Source of the DNA: Microvelia longipes
Taxonomy: Eukaryota > Arthropoda > Insecta > Hemiptera > Veliidae
NCBI GenBank assembly: GCA_018340805.1
Contig: JACMZG010001913.1
Span: forward strand, 5,442,208-5,506,207
Length of the DNA stretch: 64,000 bases
Reading direction: 5' to 3'
Below, piece by piece: positions 31,441 through 42,929 of the stretch (position 1 is its first letter; each line of letters starts with the position of its first letter). The notes below the pieces were generated by a model. The model ran no database searches and had not been told where the DNA came from. It saw only the letters and a program-made list of their open reading frames with translations. Made by a program: the position numbers and the translations under genes.

Positions 31441-32071
31441 ATAATCTCGCAGTTAGTCAAATTTGTCAATCCTTATACAAGCAAAATACCTCAGGTAATA
31501 ATCAGTTATGACGATGCATTCATGTCTGTAATTCACTATGCATCCGTGTTTTTGAATGCTGATAAATAAAAAAAAAATAGCTATTATATACACTCGAGTG
31601 ACGCTGTTACAAACTTCATTAATTTAAACAGCATATTAATATTTTAATAAATGAATAAATTGTTTTATAAAAAGTATTCATTGAATCGTACTTCGTCATT
31701 ATTTAAATACAAACTGAATTCGAAACAATAAGATATCTAGTATTAAAATAAATATTGGACAATGTTAGTGCTATTGTGTTAATGTTTTGTTTTGTTTGAA
31801 CAGGTTGGGTGACGAGGACATAGCACCGACCATCTCCGATCGATCCGGCTTTGACCATTTTGTCAAAATCGGTCGATTGGTGAGGCTGGCCGGTTGCCTG
31901 AAATAGCAGTCGTAAGCAACGTAAGTTTATTTTTAGTTTTGATTGAGTTTTCCTTTAATTATTTGATGGATACGCTTACCGCTTACTTAGTTTTTTTTGT
32001 TTCCATCTCCCTCCCCGTCAGTTCTGGTGACTTTCCTGTTATATATCCCTCCTAGCTAGGTCTAGTGAGGA
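31441..32071. other. Spacer, no gene recognised
   Basis: AT-rich apart from 31800-31910, which is more balanced (GATCCGGCTTTGACC). No frame, fold or repeat can be supported. Confidence 0.45.
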
Positions 32072-32300
32072 GTCACCCGTGGTGTAGTGGTTAAGGTACG
32101 CGGGCCAATACAAAGAATCAATGGACTTTAAACTTCCGAGTTTATTTAGTTTTTCATTTAATCCCAGCACGGGCCTCTGGGAATTTTATGAGAGTGATAC
32201 AAATTCTGCGTACCGCGTCCTTCAGAAGGGACGTAAAGCCGGTGGTTTCGAGCCTGTGCGTTGTCAGGAACTGGGTATCGGCAAAATTTAGGACCCTCAT
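32072..32300 (+). mobile_element. tRNA-derived SINE (family S2), copy 1
   Basis: CCGTGGTGTAGTGGTTAAGG (32078-32097) matches pol III box A of a tRNA, and TTTAATCCCAGCACGGG is a degraded box B after an insert. The body GGGACGTAAAGCCGGTGGTT and CGAGCCTGTGCGTTGTCAGG is shared with 39180-39270. No poly(A) is obvious; the 3' limit is approximate. Confidence 0.65.
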
Positions 32301-32450
32301 AGTAAATTCATTATAATGCTATAGTGGTCTGCCTTGTAGTTTAAAGTGTATGGAGGTTTGGTTTAACAACGAGGGCACGTGTTGTTCCTAGTTTTCACTA
32401 GACTAAAAGAGTCAGTAAAAATATGTATGATTGCTTGAAAAAAAGCAGAA

Positions 32451-32575
32451 TGTGCTACTCCTTTTAATTTCAAGTGTAGGTATATTTCATCCAATCTTGG
32501 CAGAAGAGCCACCACGGCTCTTCTGTATAGATTAGATGAAATATACCTACACTTGAAATTAAAAGGAGTAGCACA
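32451..32575. repeat. Near-perfect 125-base hairpin
   Basis: The left arm (32451-32490, TGTGCTACTCCTTTTAATTT onward) and right arm (32536-32575, ending GGAGTAGCACA) are exact inverses over 40 bp. The stem continues through AATCT / AGATT and CAGAAGAGCC / GGCTCTTCTG to a 5-base loop (ACCAC). The RNA would form a ~58-bp stem. The flank 32576-32640 (GAGCTGGCAAAAAGGGCCC and CAACAACGTGGCC) recurs inverted at 48755-48830, so the hairpin may be part of a mobile unit. Confidence 0.85.
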
Positions 32576-33029
32576 CTATTTTAGGGAGCTGGCAAAAAGG
32601 GCCCAACAACGTGGCCTACTTGCCTGGTAGTTACTACCACTCCCCCCATATTACTACTAATATATAAAAATAAAAATTTCTTTACTGTTAATAAAAATTG
32701 AACAGTAAAGAAATTTATGACTTGGCAAGAACGCCAAGAATAAGTAAATATAGGTAATACCGTTTAAAAAAACCTAATAATTAATTTAAGGAAGAAATTC
32801 ATGATTAATTAATTTTCCCCCGTGTTCTTGTCTAGTCAGAAATTTCTTTATTGTTAATTTTTTTGAGGTTTTTTTGTGCATACGTTGTGGATATTAAATA
32901 AACATCTACATCTCTCAAGATTTATGACAACGGACAGACAATGAATAGACTTGGCGTAAGCTATGATATCATAATTATTTACGCAAGACTTGGCTTCATT
33001 TTTTCACGGAGTGTCTTTGTTTACTGTGT
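32576..33029. other. Spacer with family X fragment and a small inverted repeat
   Basis: 32576-32640 is shared (inverted) with 42800-42860 and 48755-48830. AAATTTCTTTACTGTT / AACAGTAAAGAAATTT (about 32675-32716) is a 16-bp inverted repeat. No gene is seen. Confidence 0.55.
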
Positions 33030-33500
33030 TTTTGGATTTATTTCACTACAATATATATTTGTTCCGTAACGGAATCCATTTGTACCAAATTTCAGTCCAA
33101 TTGAATTATATTCTGATGTTTGCAAGTTTAAAAAAAGCATATAAAGGTTATTCGATGTAAATATAACTATTGATGACAATGTGATGAAACTCAACACGTA
33201 TGTTAGACTTATAAATGACAAATTTATGCGCATTTTATAAACTATTGAAACTTTTGCTGAGTCATTATTGCGGGTAATGACGTCATAAAAAATATTTTCT
33301 AGATAGTAGAACTAAACCAAAAGATTGATTTTGGTACTAAGTTTTATTTCTCTAGTATAAATCCACTAGGATATACGAAGATAACAGACACACACATATG
33401 TAGCAGACAACTTTGTGAAACCACTCAGGAGGTCTTAGAAACACCAGAAAATTTCGGTGACATCCTGGTTTTGGATTTTTTATGCTAACACAATACCTTT
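33030..33500 (-). repeat. Family R copy
   Basis: Landmarks: TTTGTACCAAATTTCAGTCC, GAGTCATTATTGCGGGTAAT, GACGTCATAAAAAATATTTT, TTTCTCTAGTATAAATC, ATACGAAGATAACAGACAC, AAACCACTCAGGAGGTC and a tail with ACACAATACCTTTTACTGT. Confidence 0.7.
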
Positions 33501-34321
33501 TACTGTATTCGCGATTCAAAGTCCGTAGCAGCGCCACCGTTGCTGATAAGAAATTGATAACGAAAGGGTGATCGTTGTTAAAGGCCTTATGGGGATTTTC
33601 TGGTTTTTCTTATTTGTGACGATTATTTCTTTAAACTTTTTATGAAAGTGCTTTTAAAAGTGCTTTTTAGGGCGTATGAACTCAGTAGAATCACTATTTC
33701 GCAAAAATAGGGTTTTAAATGGGTTGCCCACGAGTATTTTAAATTGAGTGATAAAAGAAGATTGAAGAATCATAATATAGTGTTTTTATTTTATTTATTG
33801 TTAATTGATGTTACTTTTTAAAATAATTTCAGTTTTGCACAAACACACACAAATTACCATTTAATTGCATTAAATTGTTTAAATTAGTTGTAACAGGTAT
33901 TTAAATTAACTGATAAAGCCGATTTTCACTGAAATGGTGTTTTAATTTATTAATCATTTTTATTTATGCACTAAAATAATAAATAACTCAATAAATTCAC
34001 TTTTTGTAAAATGTTTGTTAAATTATCCGTTTAGGTTTTATTATTTCTGGGTTAAATCGGACGAAATCAAGTGTGTAGGATAAGAGCCTGATTCATATTT
34101 AAAATCCTGGAATTATCGAAATATTTACTATGAAATATTTGCAATTTTTTAGTAGATGTCTTTCTAATAATTTTCATCACATTTATCACAAATTAACTAA
34201 CAATAAATAAATAAAAGAAGAATTTTCAACGGCTCCCATGCTAATCCTATGATAAAAAAAATTTTGATCACCCTTCGTTTTCCCGCCATTGGTATTGCCA
34301 CCTTACAACATCTCTTTGAAT
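33501..34321. other. AT-rich spacer
   Basis: AACGAAAGGGTGATC (33557) and GATCACCCTTCGTT (34265) are inverse partners about 700 bp apart and may mark a small terminal-repeat element, but the match is only ~14 bases. No gene is seen. Confidence 0.45.
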
Positions 34322-34798
34322 CGCGGAATAAGGCGCGGTCGAATATCTAGAACGTTGGAATCACCAACAAACTTTTTTTATAATTTTTTTTTTCATAATT
34401 TTTCTGTAATTAGCCGGATTTGTGATAATGAGCCTATTTCCGTAATCTCACGCTCTTTTGGTTAATCTCAAAGGTATTTACATTCACTCAACGATTCATT
34501 TTAATCTAACTTGTACATACATAACTACTGTTAGACGTCAATATTTTGTGTTATATTTTGACATGTCATATTTGTTAACATTGACGTCTAACAGTAGTTA
34601 TGTGTACAAGTTAATTAAAATAAATCGTTGAGTGAATGTAATACTCTTTGAGATTAACAAAAAGCGTGCAGATAACGGAAATAGGCTTCATTTATCACAA
34701 ATCCGGCTAATTACTGAAAATTTTGGGGAAAAAAATTATAAAAAAAATTTGTTGGTGATCCAACGTTCTAGATATTCGACCGCGCCTCATAACTGCGG
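34322..34798. mobile_element. Foldback element D (477 bp, ~220-bp arms)
   Basis: The ends are CGCGGAATAAGGCGCGGTCG and CGACCGCGCCTCATAACTGCGG. Arms match through ATATCTAGAACGTTGGA / TCCAACGTTCTAGATAT, TAGCCGGATTTGTGAT / ATCACAAATCCGGCTA, CACTCAACGAT / ATCGTTGAGTG and ACTACTGTTAGACGTCAAT / ATTGACGTCTAACAGTAGT. A ~40-base loop is at 34540-34580. It is non-coding; small frames in it reflect the arms. Confidence 0.85.
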
Positions 34799-35328
34799 TA
34801 TACATGAGAAAAAGTAAAAACAGTGTCAAAATCTGTCAAATAAAATGCAGGGGGGGGGGGACATAATAGATCTATATCTTGGATTAGATCTATTAAGATA
34901 ACAATACAGATGGAAGGAATATTCGCAATGTCGTTTAATTAATAAGAAAAACGAAAGTTGATTTCATATTATCAATGAAACCGGATTCCGATTTGTCGTA
35001 ACAGAGTCTGATTACCATCGACAACCTGTAGATTCTAACCTTATACATTTCTTCATATGAGAGCTATTAACAAATAATTACTCTCGTTAACTCATTATCA
35101 TGAATCTACAAGAGATAATATCATTGTATATACGCTAGTAGATAGTATATGGGCTACTGAAATCTAATTAGATAGTGTACAAACGTTACAGAAAAAAATA
35201 TTGAGAAGGCAATGACTCAGGATTTTTATCTCTTTCTTTAGAAAAATAATAGAAAACAATGATACGGAAACATTTTAGCGCTATTTAAGTATATACGTCA
35301 ACTGATAAATATAATACTCTGTTTAATA
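34799..35328. other. AT-rich spacer
   Basis: A G10 run lies near 34850. No gene, RNA or shared repeat is recognised. Confidence 0.5.
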
Positions 35329-35652
35329 CATAAAGATATATACTATAGAGGAGGCATAGATTATCACAATACTTTGAGAGGCCTGAAACATATTTTTGGG
35401 GCTATCAAGGGCTCTGTCTAACCTCATTGAAACCTTCTTCATGAATGATTTAAGGTTATAATAAATCAATTTATCTATCTTGGCTTCCAGCACGTTGGTT
35501 GTTTTTATTTGTATGTTTAACGTTCTACAATATAAGTTACTGTAATTTTGTACTGATTATTTGATTATATTTATAAACGAAAGTGGTCAGGTTACTTTTT
35601 TGATGTTTTAAAATTTAACCTTTAGGTTCCCTCTAGTAATAATATCTCTATG
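35329..35652 (+). mobile_element. MITE A, copy 1
   Basis: The left end ATAAAGATATATACTATAGA and right end CCCTCTAGTAATAATATCTC are inverse-related terminal repeats of ~22 bp. The interior shares CTGAAACAT, GGGGCT, CTAACCTCATTGAAACCTTC, GGTTATAATAAATCA and GTCAGGTTAC with 38184 and 40768. Confidence 0.82.
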
Positions 35653-36620
35653 GTTTAGTACCTTTTGAGTACTATTATTATTATTTTATTATTATTATTA
35701 TAGTTAATAGTGCATACAACTTATCCAAAAATTGCAACAGTCAAACTTAAAAACTAGGTACTAAGATAAATTATTATCACAAAAAATATCATCATTCCAG
35801 AAACACTCAATATTGTTTCTTAATAAAGCTATTGATGAGCAGAATGGGTCTATAGAAGAGCAGAAGTGTTGAACATCTTTATGGCTTGTGTCATGGTGCT
35901 GCTATTTCCATAGTTGGTTCTGTGGTAGTCAGGAGCAAATAGATTGTTGATTGCGTGAAATTCTGCTGGGTACTCTGATGTTACATGGCAAGCAACTCAG
36001 GCACATCATATATGCCATTTAAAACCTTGTAAAGAAATACAATTAGTGATTCCACTCTCCCTCTAGTAGAGATTCCAGGTTAAGTTGTTAAGCCTGTCAA
36101 CATAGCTCAAAGTAGAGAGTCCATTGTTGGGTGCCCCCAAAATAATTAGTGAATCTCCTCTGAGTCCTCTCTAAGGATATTATATGAGTTTTAGCTAGAG
36201 GAGACCAAACGACACAGCAGTACTCAAGTAAACTCCTCACTAGTGCATTAAACAGAACTATTCTGGTGTTAGAGTCAGTGAATTCCTTAGAAACACGAAT
36301 GATGAATCCTAGATTTCTGTAAGCACCAACACATACTGCTTCAATGTGAGGGATGAAGGTCAAACCTTTATCAAATAGTACACCTAGGTCATTAAATATC
36401 TCGACCTCCTCCAAAGTAACTCCATTAAGGGTGTAAACACAAGGCTCAGGCTCTCTCTTCTTTGTAAAACTCATGACTTTGCATATATTTGTGTTGAGAA
36501 ATAATTTGTTTCTGCTACACCAAGCTGTTAGTTTTATTAAGTCATCTTGAAGACTCTTGGAATCATTAACATCTTTAATAATTTTCACCATTTTGAGATC
36601 ATCAGCGTATTAAATATAGA
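35653..36620 (-). mobile_element. 5'-truncated LINE relic, minus strand, (AAT)n tail
   Basis: On the minus strand the copy starts at the RT active site (tyrosine-Ala-Asp-Asp, about 36600-36611), runs through the RT thumb and a C-terminal domain and ends in an (ATA/AAT)n tail at 35668-35702. A microsatellite-like 3' tail rather than poly(A) is seen in some CR1/I-like LINEs. AGTACCTT occurs on both sides (about 35658 and 36615), a possible target duplication. The clade is uncertain, but it is not the same family as the LINE at 1-4750. Confidence 0.8.
36097..36591 (-). pseudogene. LINE reverse transcriptase C-terminal half
   Basis: This open stretch of 164 codons follows the YADD codons directly (an in-frame TAA precedes them, so the 5' part is lost). 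Recognisable parts are WCSRNKLFLNTNICKVMSF (palm/thumb junction, the N-K-S/K-x-M block), FNDLGVLFD (the YLG-like block), a region around RNLGFIIR and LVRSLLEYCCVVWSP with LERTQRRFTNYF, the conserved end of LINE RT thumb regions. After 36097 the frame is lost, but similarity continues for ~130 residues in another frame (NLESLL, LYKVLNGIYDVPELL, then RTNYG near 35920). It is a dead copy. Confidence 0.87.
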
Positions 36621-36862
36621 AGTACCTTCTATATTTAAATATATTTAAATATAGTACCTTCTAATTTAAATATAGAAAACGATATCTAGAAAAAAATATT
36701 GATCAATTTGACGAGAATTGTTGCCAAGTTGACTAAGTAAGTGGTTATAAAGATTATGTAAGATTAAAAAAAAACTATGGAGCGAAGGTCGTCAAGCCAG
36801 ACGAATTTCCTTTGGAATGCGCGATTTATTTTTTAACAATTAATTTTGTGCTTGATTTTTAA

Positions 36863-37437
36863 ATTTAGTGATAGTAATAGAGTATTTGCCCATTTTTATA
36901 TTGCATTATCTTCAAGTATGTCTTATAAAAGAACACCCTGCAAAATATTAGAATAAAAAAATTAATAAAATTTTGATTATACAGCAAAAAACATGTTTTT
37001 TGGTGAGAAAACGGCCTCGACTGCTTGTGTGACGTCAGACGTAAGAATACCGCCGTGTAGTACAATATTCTCTAGGGCAACACTTATAAGAGTTTATTCT
37101 ATACTGTCAACAAGATGATACTGACAGGTGTAGCCATCACGTTCCTTAGGCATTGTATTACATGGAACACGGAATTGTTTTGTTTCAGTCTTCTTTACAT
37201 TCTATTGAACTGTAAGCCACTGTTGATCTTACGATATTTTTAACTAAAACTCCAATCTGTACCTTAAACGACCCAATCTTTAGAACGTTCCGTTTTCACC
37301 CCACTCTCTCACCCATTCCTCCTGTCCTTTTCTTTTAATGCTTATTTCGACTACTTAAAATTAAATTAAATATTTTTTTACACACATTTAGTCATTTTAT
37401 GGGCAAACAAATTTTTTTTTTGGAAAAATGCAAAGAC
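36863..37437 (+). repeat. 575-bp dispersed repeat Y, copy 1
   Basis: This is a direct repeat of 57099-57699, from AATAGAGTATTTGCCCATTT through AAAAGAACACCCTG, TCGACTGCTTGTGTGACGTC, CAACACTTATAAGAG, TACTGTCAACAAGATGATAC and CACGTTCCTTAGGCATT to a T8-10 run and GAAAAATGCAAAG. I estimate identity near 80%. No conserved long frame was found. The unit is unclassified. Confidence 0.75.
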
Positions 37438-37459
37438 TCTATTAGAGAGAAGTGATCCA

Positions 37460-37640
37460 TCGCATAGCAAGTTACTAAAATAGTTGGGCATTTTTGCAAG
37501 CTTCCTTAGTTAGAAGATGGTCTTCTAATGAAGAAGTCCTAATGCTTGCATTTTGTGTCTAATCAACAAAGGTGTCGGGACTTTACAATAAGTTTCTATA
37601 AGTTTAACTACAAACAACACGTGCCCTACTTCCAGACTAA
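37460..37640 (-). repeat. Family V copy 3 (inverted)
   Basis: The reverse complement of 13470-13650: GCAAGTTACTAAAATAGTTG, GCATTTTGTGTCTAATCAAC and AACTACAAACAACACGTG. It is followed by (CATA)n/(AT)n at 37676-37770. Confidence 0.7.
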
Positions 37641-37675
37641 GCTTTCCCGTTCCCGAATCCACAAAAAAGATGTTA

Positions 37676-37682
37676 TACATAC

Positions 37683-37763
<81 letters not shown>

Positions 37764-37770
37764 ATATATG
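37676..37770. repeat. (CATA)n/(AT)n microsatellite
   Basis: ACATACATACATACAT leads into about 75 bases of AT. Frames reading Tyr-Ile repeats are artefacts. Confidence 0.9.
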
Positions 37771-38183
37771 CTGTTTATATTTCATATAAGCTCGTAATGA
37801 GGGGCCTACCGTGTCACAACATGCAACATACAATACAACATGTATTCTTGCTTTAATCGAAAATTATTAATTGTCATATGCCATAAACATGATGATGAAG
37901 ACATTAAAAAAGTTTTTATTACAGCTCACTGCGCTGATATGATAAATTAATTTCAAAACTAATAATATAATTAATTAATTAAACGATTAATTCATCGAAT
38001 TTTTAACTTAAAAACGTCTTAGAGAGGCTTTACGGAAGTTAGCCTAAAAGATTTTGTTCGTTTACATGCTGCAAAGCTATTGGTCTTTTTTGACTCATAA
38101 CAAAAAAATAATAGACGCAGATTGGTCAAATCTGTGTTATTAGCCGATATTTTGTGACGTCACCTTTCCATAACGTCCAACAG
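37771..38183. other. AT-rich spacer
   Basis: No gene or shared repeat is recognised. Confidence 0.5.
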
Positions 38184-38499
38184 CATAGAAATTTATACTA
38201 GAGAGGGCATAGCCTATCTCGATACATGGAAAGGACTGAAACATCATTTTAGGGCTCTCAGGGGCTATGTCTAACCTCATTAAAACCTCCCTTCAAGAGT
38301 GATTAAGGGTTATAATTAATAAAATTTCTTTCGGTTTCCCGCACATTGTTTGTGCTTTGACTACTATTTTTAAAATTCTTCTGTATAAGTTAGTGTAATT
38401 TTGTAATAATTATTTAATAACATTTTAGCGAAGGTCAGGTTACTTTTCGATGTTTCATAATTCAACCAATAGAGCCCCTCTAGTAATAATATCTCTATG
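38184..38499 (+). mobile_element. MITE A, copy 2
   Basis: The ends CATAGAAATTTATACTAGAG and CCCTCTAGTAATAATATCTC flank GGGCATAGCCTATCTCGATA, CTGAAACATCATTTT, GGGCTCTCAGGGGCTATG and GCGAAGGTCAGGTTAC. 316 bp, non-coding. Confidence 0.85.
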
Positions 38500-39116
38500 T
38501 CCAAAAGGGTCGCGTAATTAACCAGATCTAACTACCGAATCAATATGTCCTTTAAATATTTCATAAAAATTTTAAATAGGCATCTTGCTGGTATAACAAG
38601 CTTCCAAATTCTATCATAACGGAGTTTCATAATGCTCTAAAACTCAGTTATAAGCTTTCACTCGGAAAACATATATCTCTTACTCGGAAAACATCTAGCA
38701 TTTTTAGTGACGTAAAATTAGATATTTTTCACGAATTGTTTCATCCTAAATATTTATAGCGTAAATGTGTTTGTTTTACTGGCCCCCGTGGCGTTGTGTC
38801 GACATAACTTTCCACCCAGGGGGCTACAAAGTATTTAGTTACGCATGAACTCTCTTTGAAAAGAAATTTCACAGCCTATGAATAATACATTCTTGAGAAC
38901 TTTCAATTTTTTTCTTTATTTTGTTTTATAGGATTTTTTTGAATACATTTTTTCATAAACAAAATATAAACAATTTAAGGAAAAGTAAAAGTCATTTTAT
39001 TGATTTAGAATGTTATGCGTGATGTCATAGTTGACGCGTCGTTGTTATGTGCGTCATAAATGACTGCTGGTCAAAAGTTAGGCAAATCTTCCATTAGTCT
39101 TAATTGTTGATGTCGC
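38500..39116. other. AT-rich spacer
   Basis: A short GC piece (GGCCCCCGTGGCGTTGTG, 38780) lies in AT-rich DNA. No gene is seen. Confidence 0.5.
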
Positions 39117-39290
39117 AGTCATGGAGTCTCAGACGGATCTAGACAGTCTGGATTTAATCCCGGTTGAAGCCTATAGGATTTTTATGCAAGGGATGGAAAA
39201 CTGTACGCGCGCCGGACTTCGAAAGGGACATAAAACAGGTGGTTCTGAGCTTGTGCGATGTCGGGTAAAGAATCCCTAACCCCAGTGGCG
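39117..39290 (+). mobile_element. SINE family S2, copy 2
   Basis: GTCATGGAGTCTCAGACGGA is a weak box A region and TTTAATCCCGGTTGAAGCC a box-B-like region. The body AAAGGGACATAAAACAGGTG and TTCTGAGCTTGTGCGATGTC aligns with the body at 32215-32275. It is diverged. Confidence 0.6.
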
Positions 39291-39412
39291 GACTGAGCCA
39301 AAAAGAACCCAAGAGGGTTGGTCCTAAAAGCGCCCATAACTAGATCTTAAGGGTCACAATACGAGAGTGGGTCTTATATCACTTCCCGAGTAGAGGGGTC
39401 TACTTTTAACCT

Positions 39413-39571
39413 TAGTATGACACACGGTTAAAATCAGTTGACAGCGAGGAAGCCAATGAGGTTAGTTCTGGATGTTAAACCACGCCCAGATTTTATATCA
39501 AGACAACCTAATTAGTTCTCCTACACTATTTTCCTACGCTGTCAACTGATTTTAACCGTGGGTCATACTAT
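39413..39571. mobile_element. MITE B, complete copy (159 bp)
   Basis: The ends TAGTATGACACACGGTTAAA / TTTAACCGTGGGTCATACTA, with inner ATCAGTTGACAGCG / CGCTGTCAACTGAT, give terminal repeats of ~31 bp. Other members: 28843-29014 and single ends at 14317 and 49755-49825. Confidence 0.88.
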
Positions 39572-40174
39572 AGAGTATTATTTATTATTATACCTAGCAT
39601 AATTTAATTAATTTAATTTTATTGTAGTATTTAATAACATTAAATCAAATTAAATTATTTTAATTAAATAAAGTAAAATAAAATTAAATAAAACTACGGT
39701 TTATTAATTTAAATGTAATAAGATTTAATTAATTTGTTTTATGTTTAATCCCAAAGACCCTTTCATGCTGTTTCAGGGCCCTGATCGAGTATGCTAGGGC
39801 TCTTTTTAGCCCTAGTCTTGGATATGGGGCCCTTAGAAGTCCAAGTATAGTCAATAGTGACATTAAAGTCCTTAGATTCAGGGAACAATAACAAATGAAT
39901 AATATTTTAAAGTAATTTAAAAACATTTGTCTCTTAAGAGATCTTTCGGCCCTACCTCAGAGTATTGGGCCTCTTTGGTGATACGAATATATTACATAAT
40001 TGTAATAAATAAATATATTTATATATTATAAGCTTAAACATTTTTTAGTTTTACAGTAAAACTGAAATGTTCTGTAAACTAAATTTAATGTAAATAAATG
40101 GCTATTATTATTATTATTGTAAGCTTAAAAATAATAATTAATATGTAATCATTACATATTATTAATCATATTAA

Positions 40175-40211
<37 letters not shown>

Positions 40212-40767
40212 GTCTTTATTTTATTTAAATTATTACAATTAAAAAAATACATTTGTTTACCATTTTTAATTATGTTGTATAATTTTATATATACTTTATA
40301 TATTAATATTTTTTTTAAATTTTGGTTTTTTTATGAGTTTATTTTTGTCTGTTGGGTCCGAAGAAGGGCTGCCGCCCTCGCTGGGCAGCCCGCCCCTGCC
40401 AAACCCTTAAAAAACCTGGGTCTAGAAAAAATTTATAAACATGTCTTATCTAGAGAAGTACCTTACATTTTTGCATTGGTATTGTCGTGAGGAGGGGGGG
40501 AGGGGTAACGGAAAACACCTCCTTCCAATTCTAGACTTGTGTACTCAGACAGCTGGTCAAATTTAACCTGTAGGTCACATCATGGGGAGTTTTTCAAATT
40601 TCCACCCCAAATGATTTTCTAAACATCCTATTCCTTACTATGAAATTTTTCTAGATGTATTTGAAATATATGGAAATTATTTTCAAGAGTTTATTTCTTT
40701 TGAAATTAATATAAGAACGTTGCAATACTGAACAAATTTATATAAATCAACTTTTTGTCAAATCTCC
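39572..40767. other. AT-rich spacer with (AAT)n arrays
   Basis: 39590-39720 is TTAAATTTAATT low-complexity. (ATA)n is at 40178-40211. The block GGGCTGCCGCCCTCGCTGGG (40366) is an isolated GC-rich patch. No gene is seen. Confidence 0.55.
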
Positions 40768-41084
40768 CATAGAGATATATACTAGAGGGGGCATAGCCTA
40801 TCTCAATACATTAAGAGCCCTGAAACATCATTTTGGGGCTCTCAGGGGCTCTATGAAACCTTTCCTAAGAGTAAGTTAAGGTTATAATAAATCATTTTTT
40901 TTCGGCTTCGTGCACATTGTTTTTGTTTTGATTTATATTTTCAGGCCTTCTACTATAATTCACTGTAATTTTGCTTTGTTCATTTGATTAATGATTGTCG
41001 AAGGTTAAAGTTAGTTAGTTCAGGTTATTTTTTCGATGTTTCAAAATTCAACCAATAATGCCCCTCTAGTAATATATCTCTATG
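40768..41084 (+). mobile_element. MITE A, copy 3
   Basis: The ends CATAGAGATATATACTAGAG and CCCTCTAGTAATATATCTCT are the clearest terminal repeats of the family. The interior has GGGGGCATAGCCTATCTCAA, GGGGCTCTCAGGGGCTC and GGTTATAATAAATCA. Confidence 0.88.
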
Positions 41085-41540
41085 TAATCCCCCATGTTGT
41101 TATCGCATTGTATGAAAAGAATAATCTTATCATAGCCCTTATCACCAGTCAGTGGTGCCAACAGTAAGAATTAGGTACAGCTGTCTATTTTAAGTCAAAA
41201 TAAAATTCATTGTATTATACCTGAAAACTACTTTTAATCCAAAATAGCACAAAATATTGTTTATTTATAATAATTTATCCTTCTAAATTATAATTAATTT
41301 TTTCTAAATTAAATATTGAACAGTTATTAGACCCCCATTTGTCTTTCGACCCCTATCTATTATGAGATCTGAAGGAAGGTAATTATCTGTATGACAGGTT
41401 AATCAATAATCTATACCAAGGTTACGGGCCGACTTCGTCCGTTTTAATTTTTGTTCTTCTATTCATATAATTTTTATTAATTCATATTATTATTTTCTAA
41501 TATTTGTTTATTCCTATATAGCACTGCACAAATGCACATG

Positions 41541-41601
<61 letters not shown>

Positions 41602-42099
41602 TATATTATATAATATATATGTATATATAACAAATAAATTTTAGGGATGGTAATTATTAAATAACGTTCCTATATATTTATACTTGATAATAATTAGAAT
41701 TTATGGCCAGACCTTTGTTAGGGGTATTAGGAGATAAAAAACTTGAAAATTGAAAAAGCAGATGACCTTCAGTAAATTTTTTAGATAATTTAAATTGAAA
41801 TCTAGTGATTGGATAATTGGATGATGGTGGGGTTTTTGTATTTAAACTTGTGTTGGACTTGAAGTTGACATAATGTAGTTTAATTGTGGCATCATAATTA
41901 TTCAGCCAAATCTTATGCAGGCTATATATACCACTATTCTCATCGTATTTCTTTCAAATTTGGTATACATAGACTATACTGATTTATTTTTGTTAGACAA
42001 AAGTTACCTTTAAGCTCTAAATTATTATACAATATAAAAATTATAAAATTGATTTATTATGTTTATAAAATTTAAATTTAATTTAATTTTATTAATGAA
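41085..42099. other. AT-rich spacer with (AT)n array
   Basis: (AT)n at 41543-41640. The rest shows no gene, RNA or shared repeat. Confidence 0.5.
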
Positions 42100-42180
42100 A
42101 TAAAACAGAGTCTCTCCACTAATGATATATATTTGACATAGCCAGCTTTCAATCTTAACAGATCATCATCAGTGCCTAAC
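42100..42180 (-). mobile_element. Possible Penelope-type terminal repeat with hammerhead-like motif
   Basis: On the minus strand: CACTGATGA, T, stem II GATCT-GTTA-AGATT (one G-U pair), GAAA, palindromic AGCT, then GG. The base at the cleavage position would be G, which the hammerhead consensus does not allow, and stem I is weak, so it is probably inactive or only similar by chance. The downstream minus-strand DNA is AT-rich, like the PLE tail at 25390-25450. Confidence 0.35.
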
Positions 42181-42929
42181 CAACAAAGTAAAAATAAATT
42201 ACAAAAAATACTCTAAATAAAAAGAAATACTAAAATAAAAAGAAATACAATATGATGAGATGAATTAAAATAAAATAGGGAAGCAAAATAAATACATAGA
42301 CTAAATAAAAACAAATAAAGTAAACGAAATAAATTAAAATATAAAACATTAAATATATAAAAGTAAAAATAACTAAGTTATTAAAAAAAAACTTTTCCTA
42401 GCCTGAACCATAGTTTTTATATAATTTTTGCAACAGTTTACGTGGCGTGGGGGGACCCCTCCCCCTCCCCTTCTCCCCCGACCCTGGCTACGCCCATGAC
42501 TAGATGTATACATTCTGTTAAATATATTTATCGTTATTTCTCATTTTTAATTTCAAAATTTCTTGAATAATGTATCTCTTGCAAACTTGAAAGCAATTTA
42601 GTATATAATTGCAGTAAAGTTAGTGCCGTATGAGACAAGTGGATTGTGAAACCAGTTTATACGGGTCAGGGTTCTTAACTTGTCTAGCTAGACTATAAAT
42701 GCTCATATTGCAATGCTTAAATGGTTCTATCTTGGAATTTCTTCTAAATTCGTCTATAGATAGTAATAATAATTGAAGAAAGGCGAGATCACCTCTAGTA
42801 CAAGCTACGTCGATAGGTCCTTTTTGCTAACTCCCTTAGAATGTAAATAGTGTACTACTTCCCGAGCCTAAGTTCAGACGTTGTGTTTAACCACCTCCAC
42901 ATGAAGAATGATTTTTAATAAAATTATTT
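42181..42929. other. AT-rich spacer with family X fragment
   Basis: 42780-42860 (GCGAGATCACCTCTAGTACA and CTTTTTGCTAACTCCCTTAG) matches 48755-48830 and, inverted, 32576-32640. A short GC-rich patch (GGGGGACCCCTCCCCCTCCC) is at about 42447. No gene is seen. Confidence 0.5.

Noticed and set aside
33557..34283. Possible terminal-repeat element between AACGAAAGGGTGATC and its inverse
   Set aside because: Only ~14 bases match and nothing else supports element boundaries.
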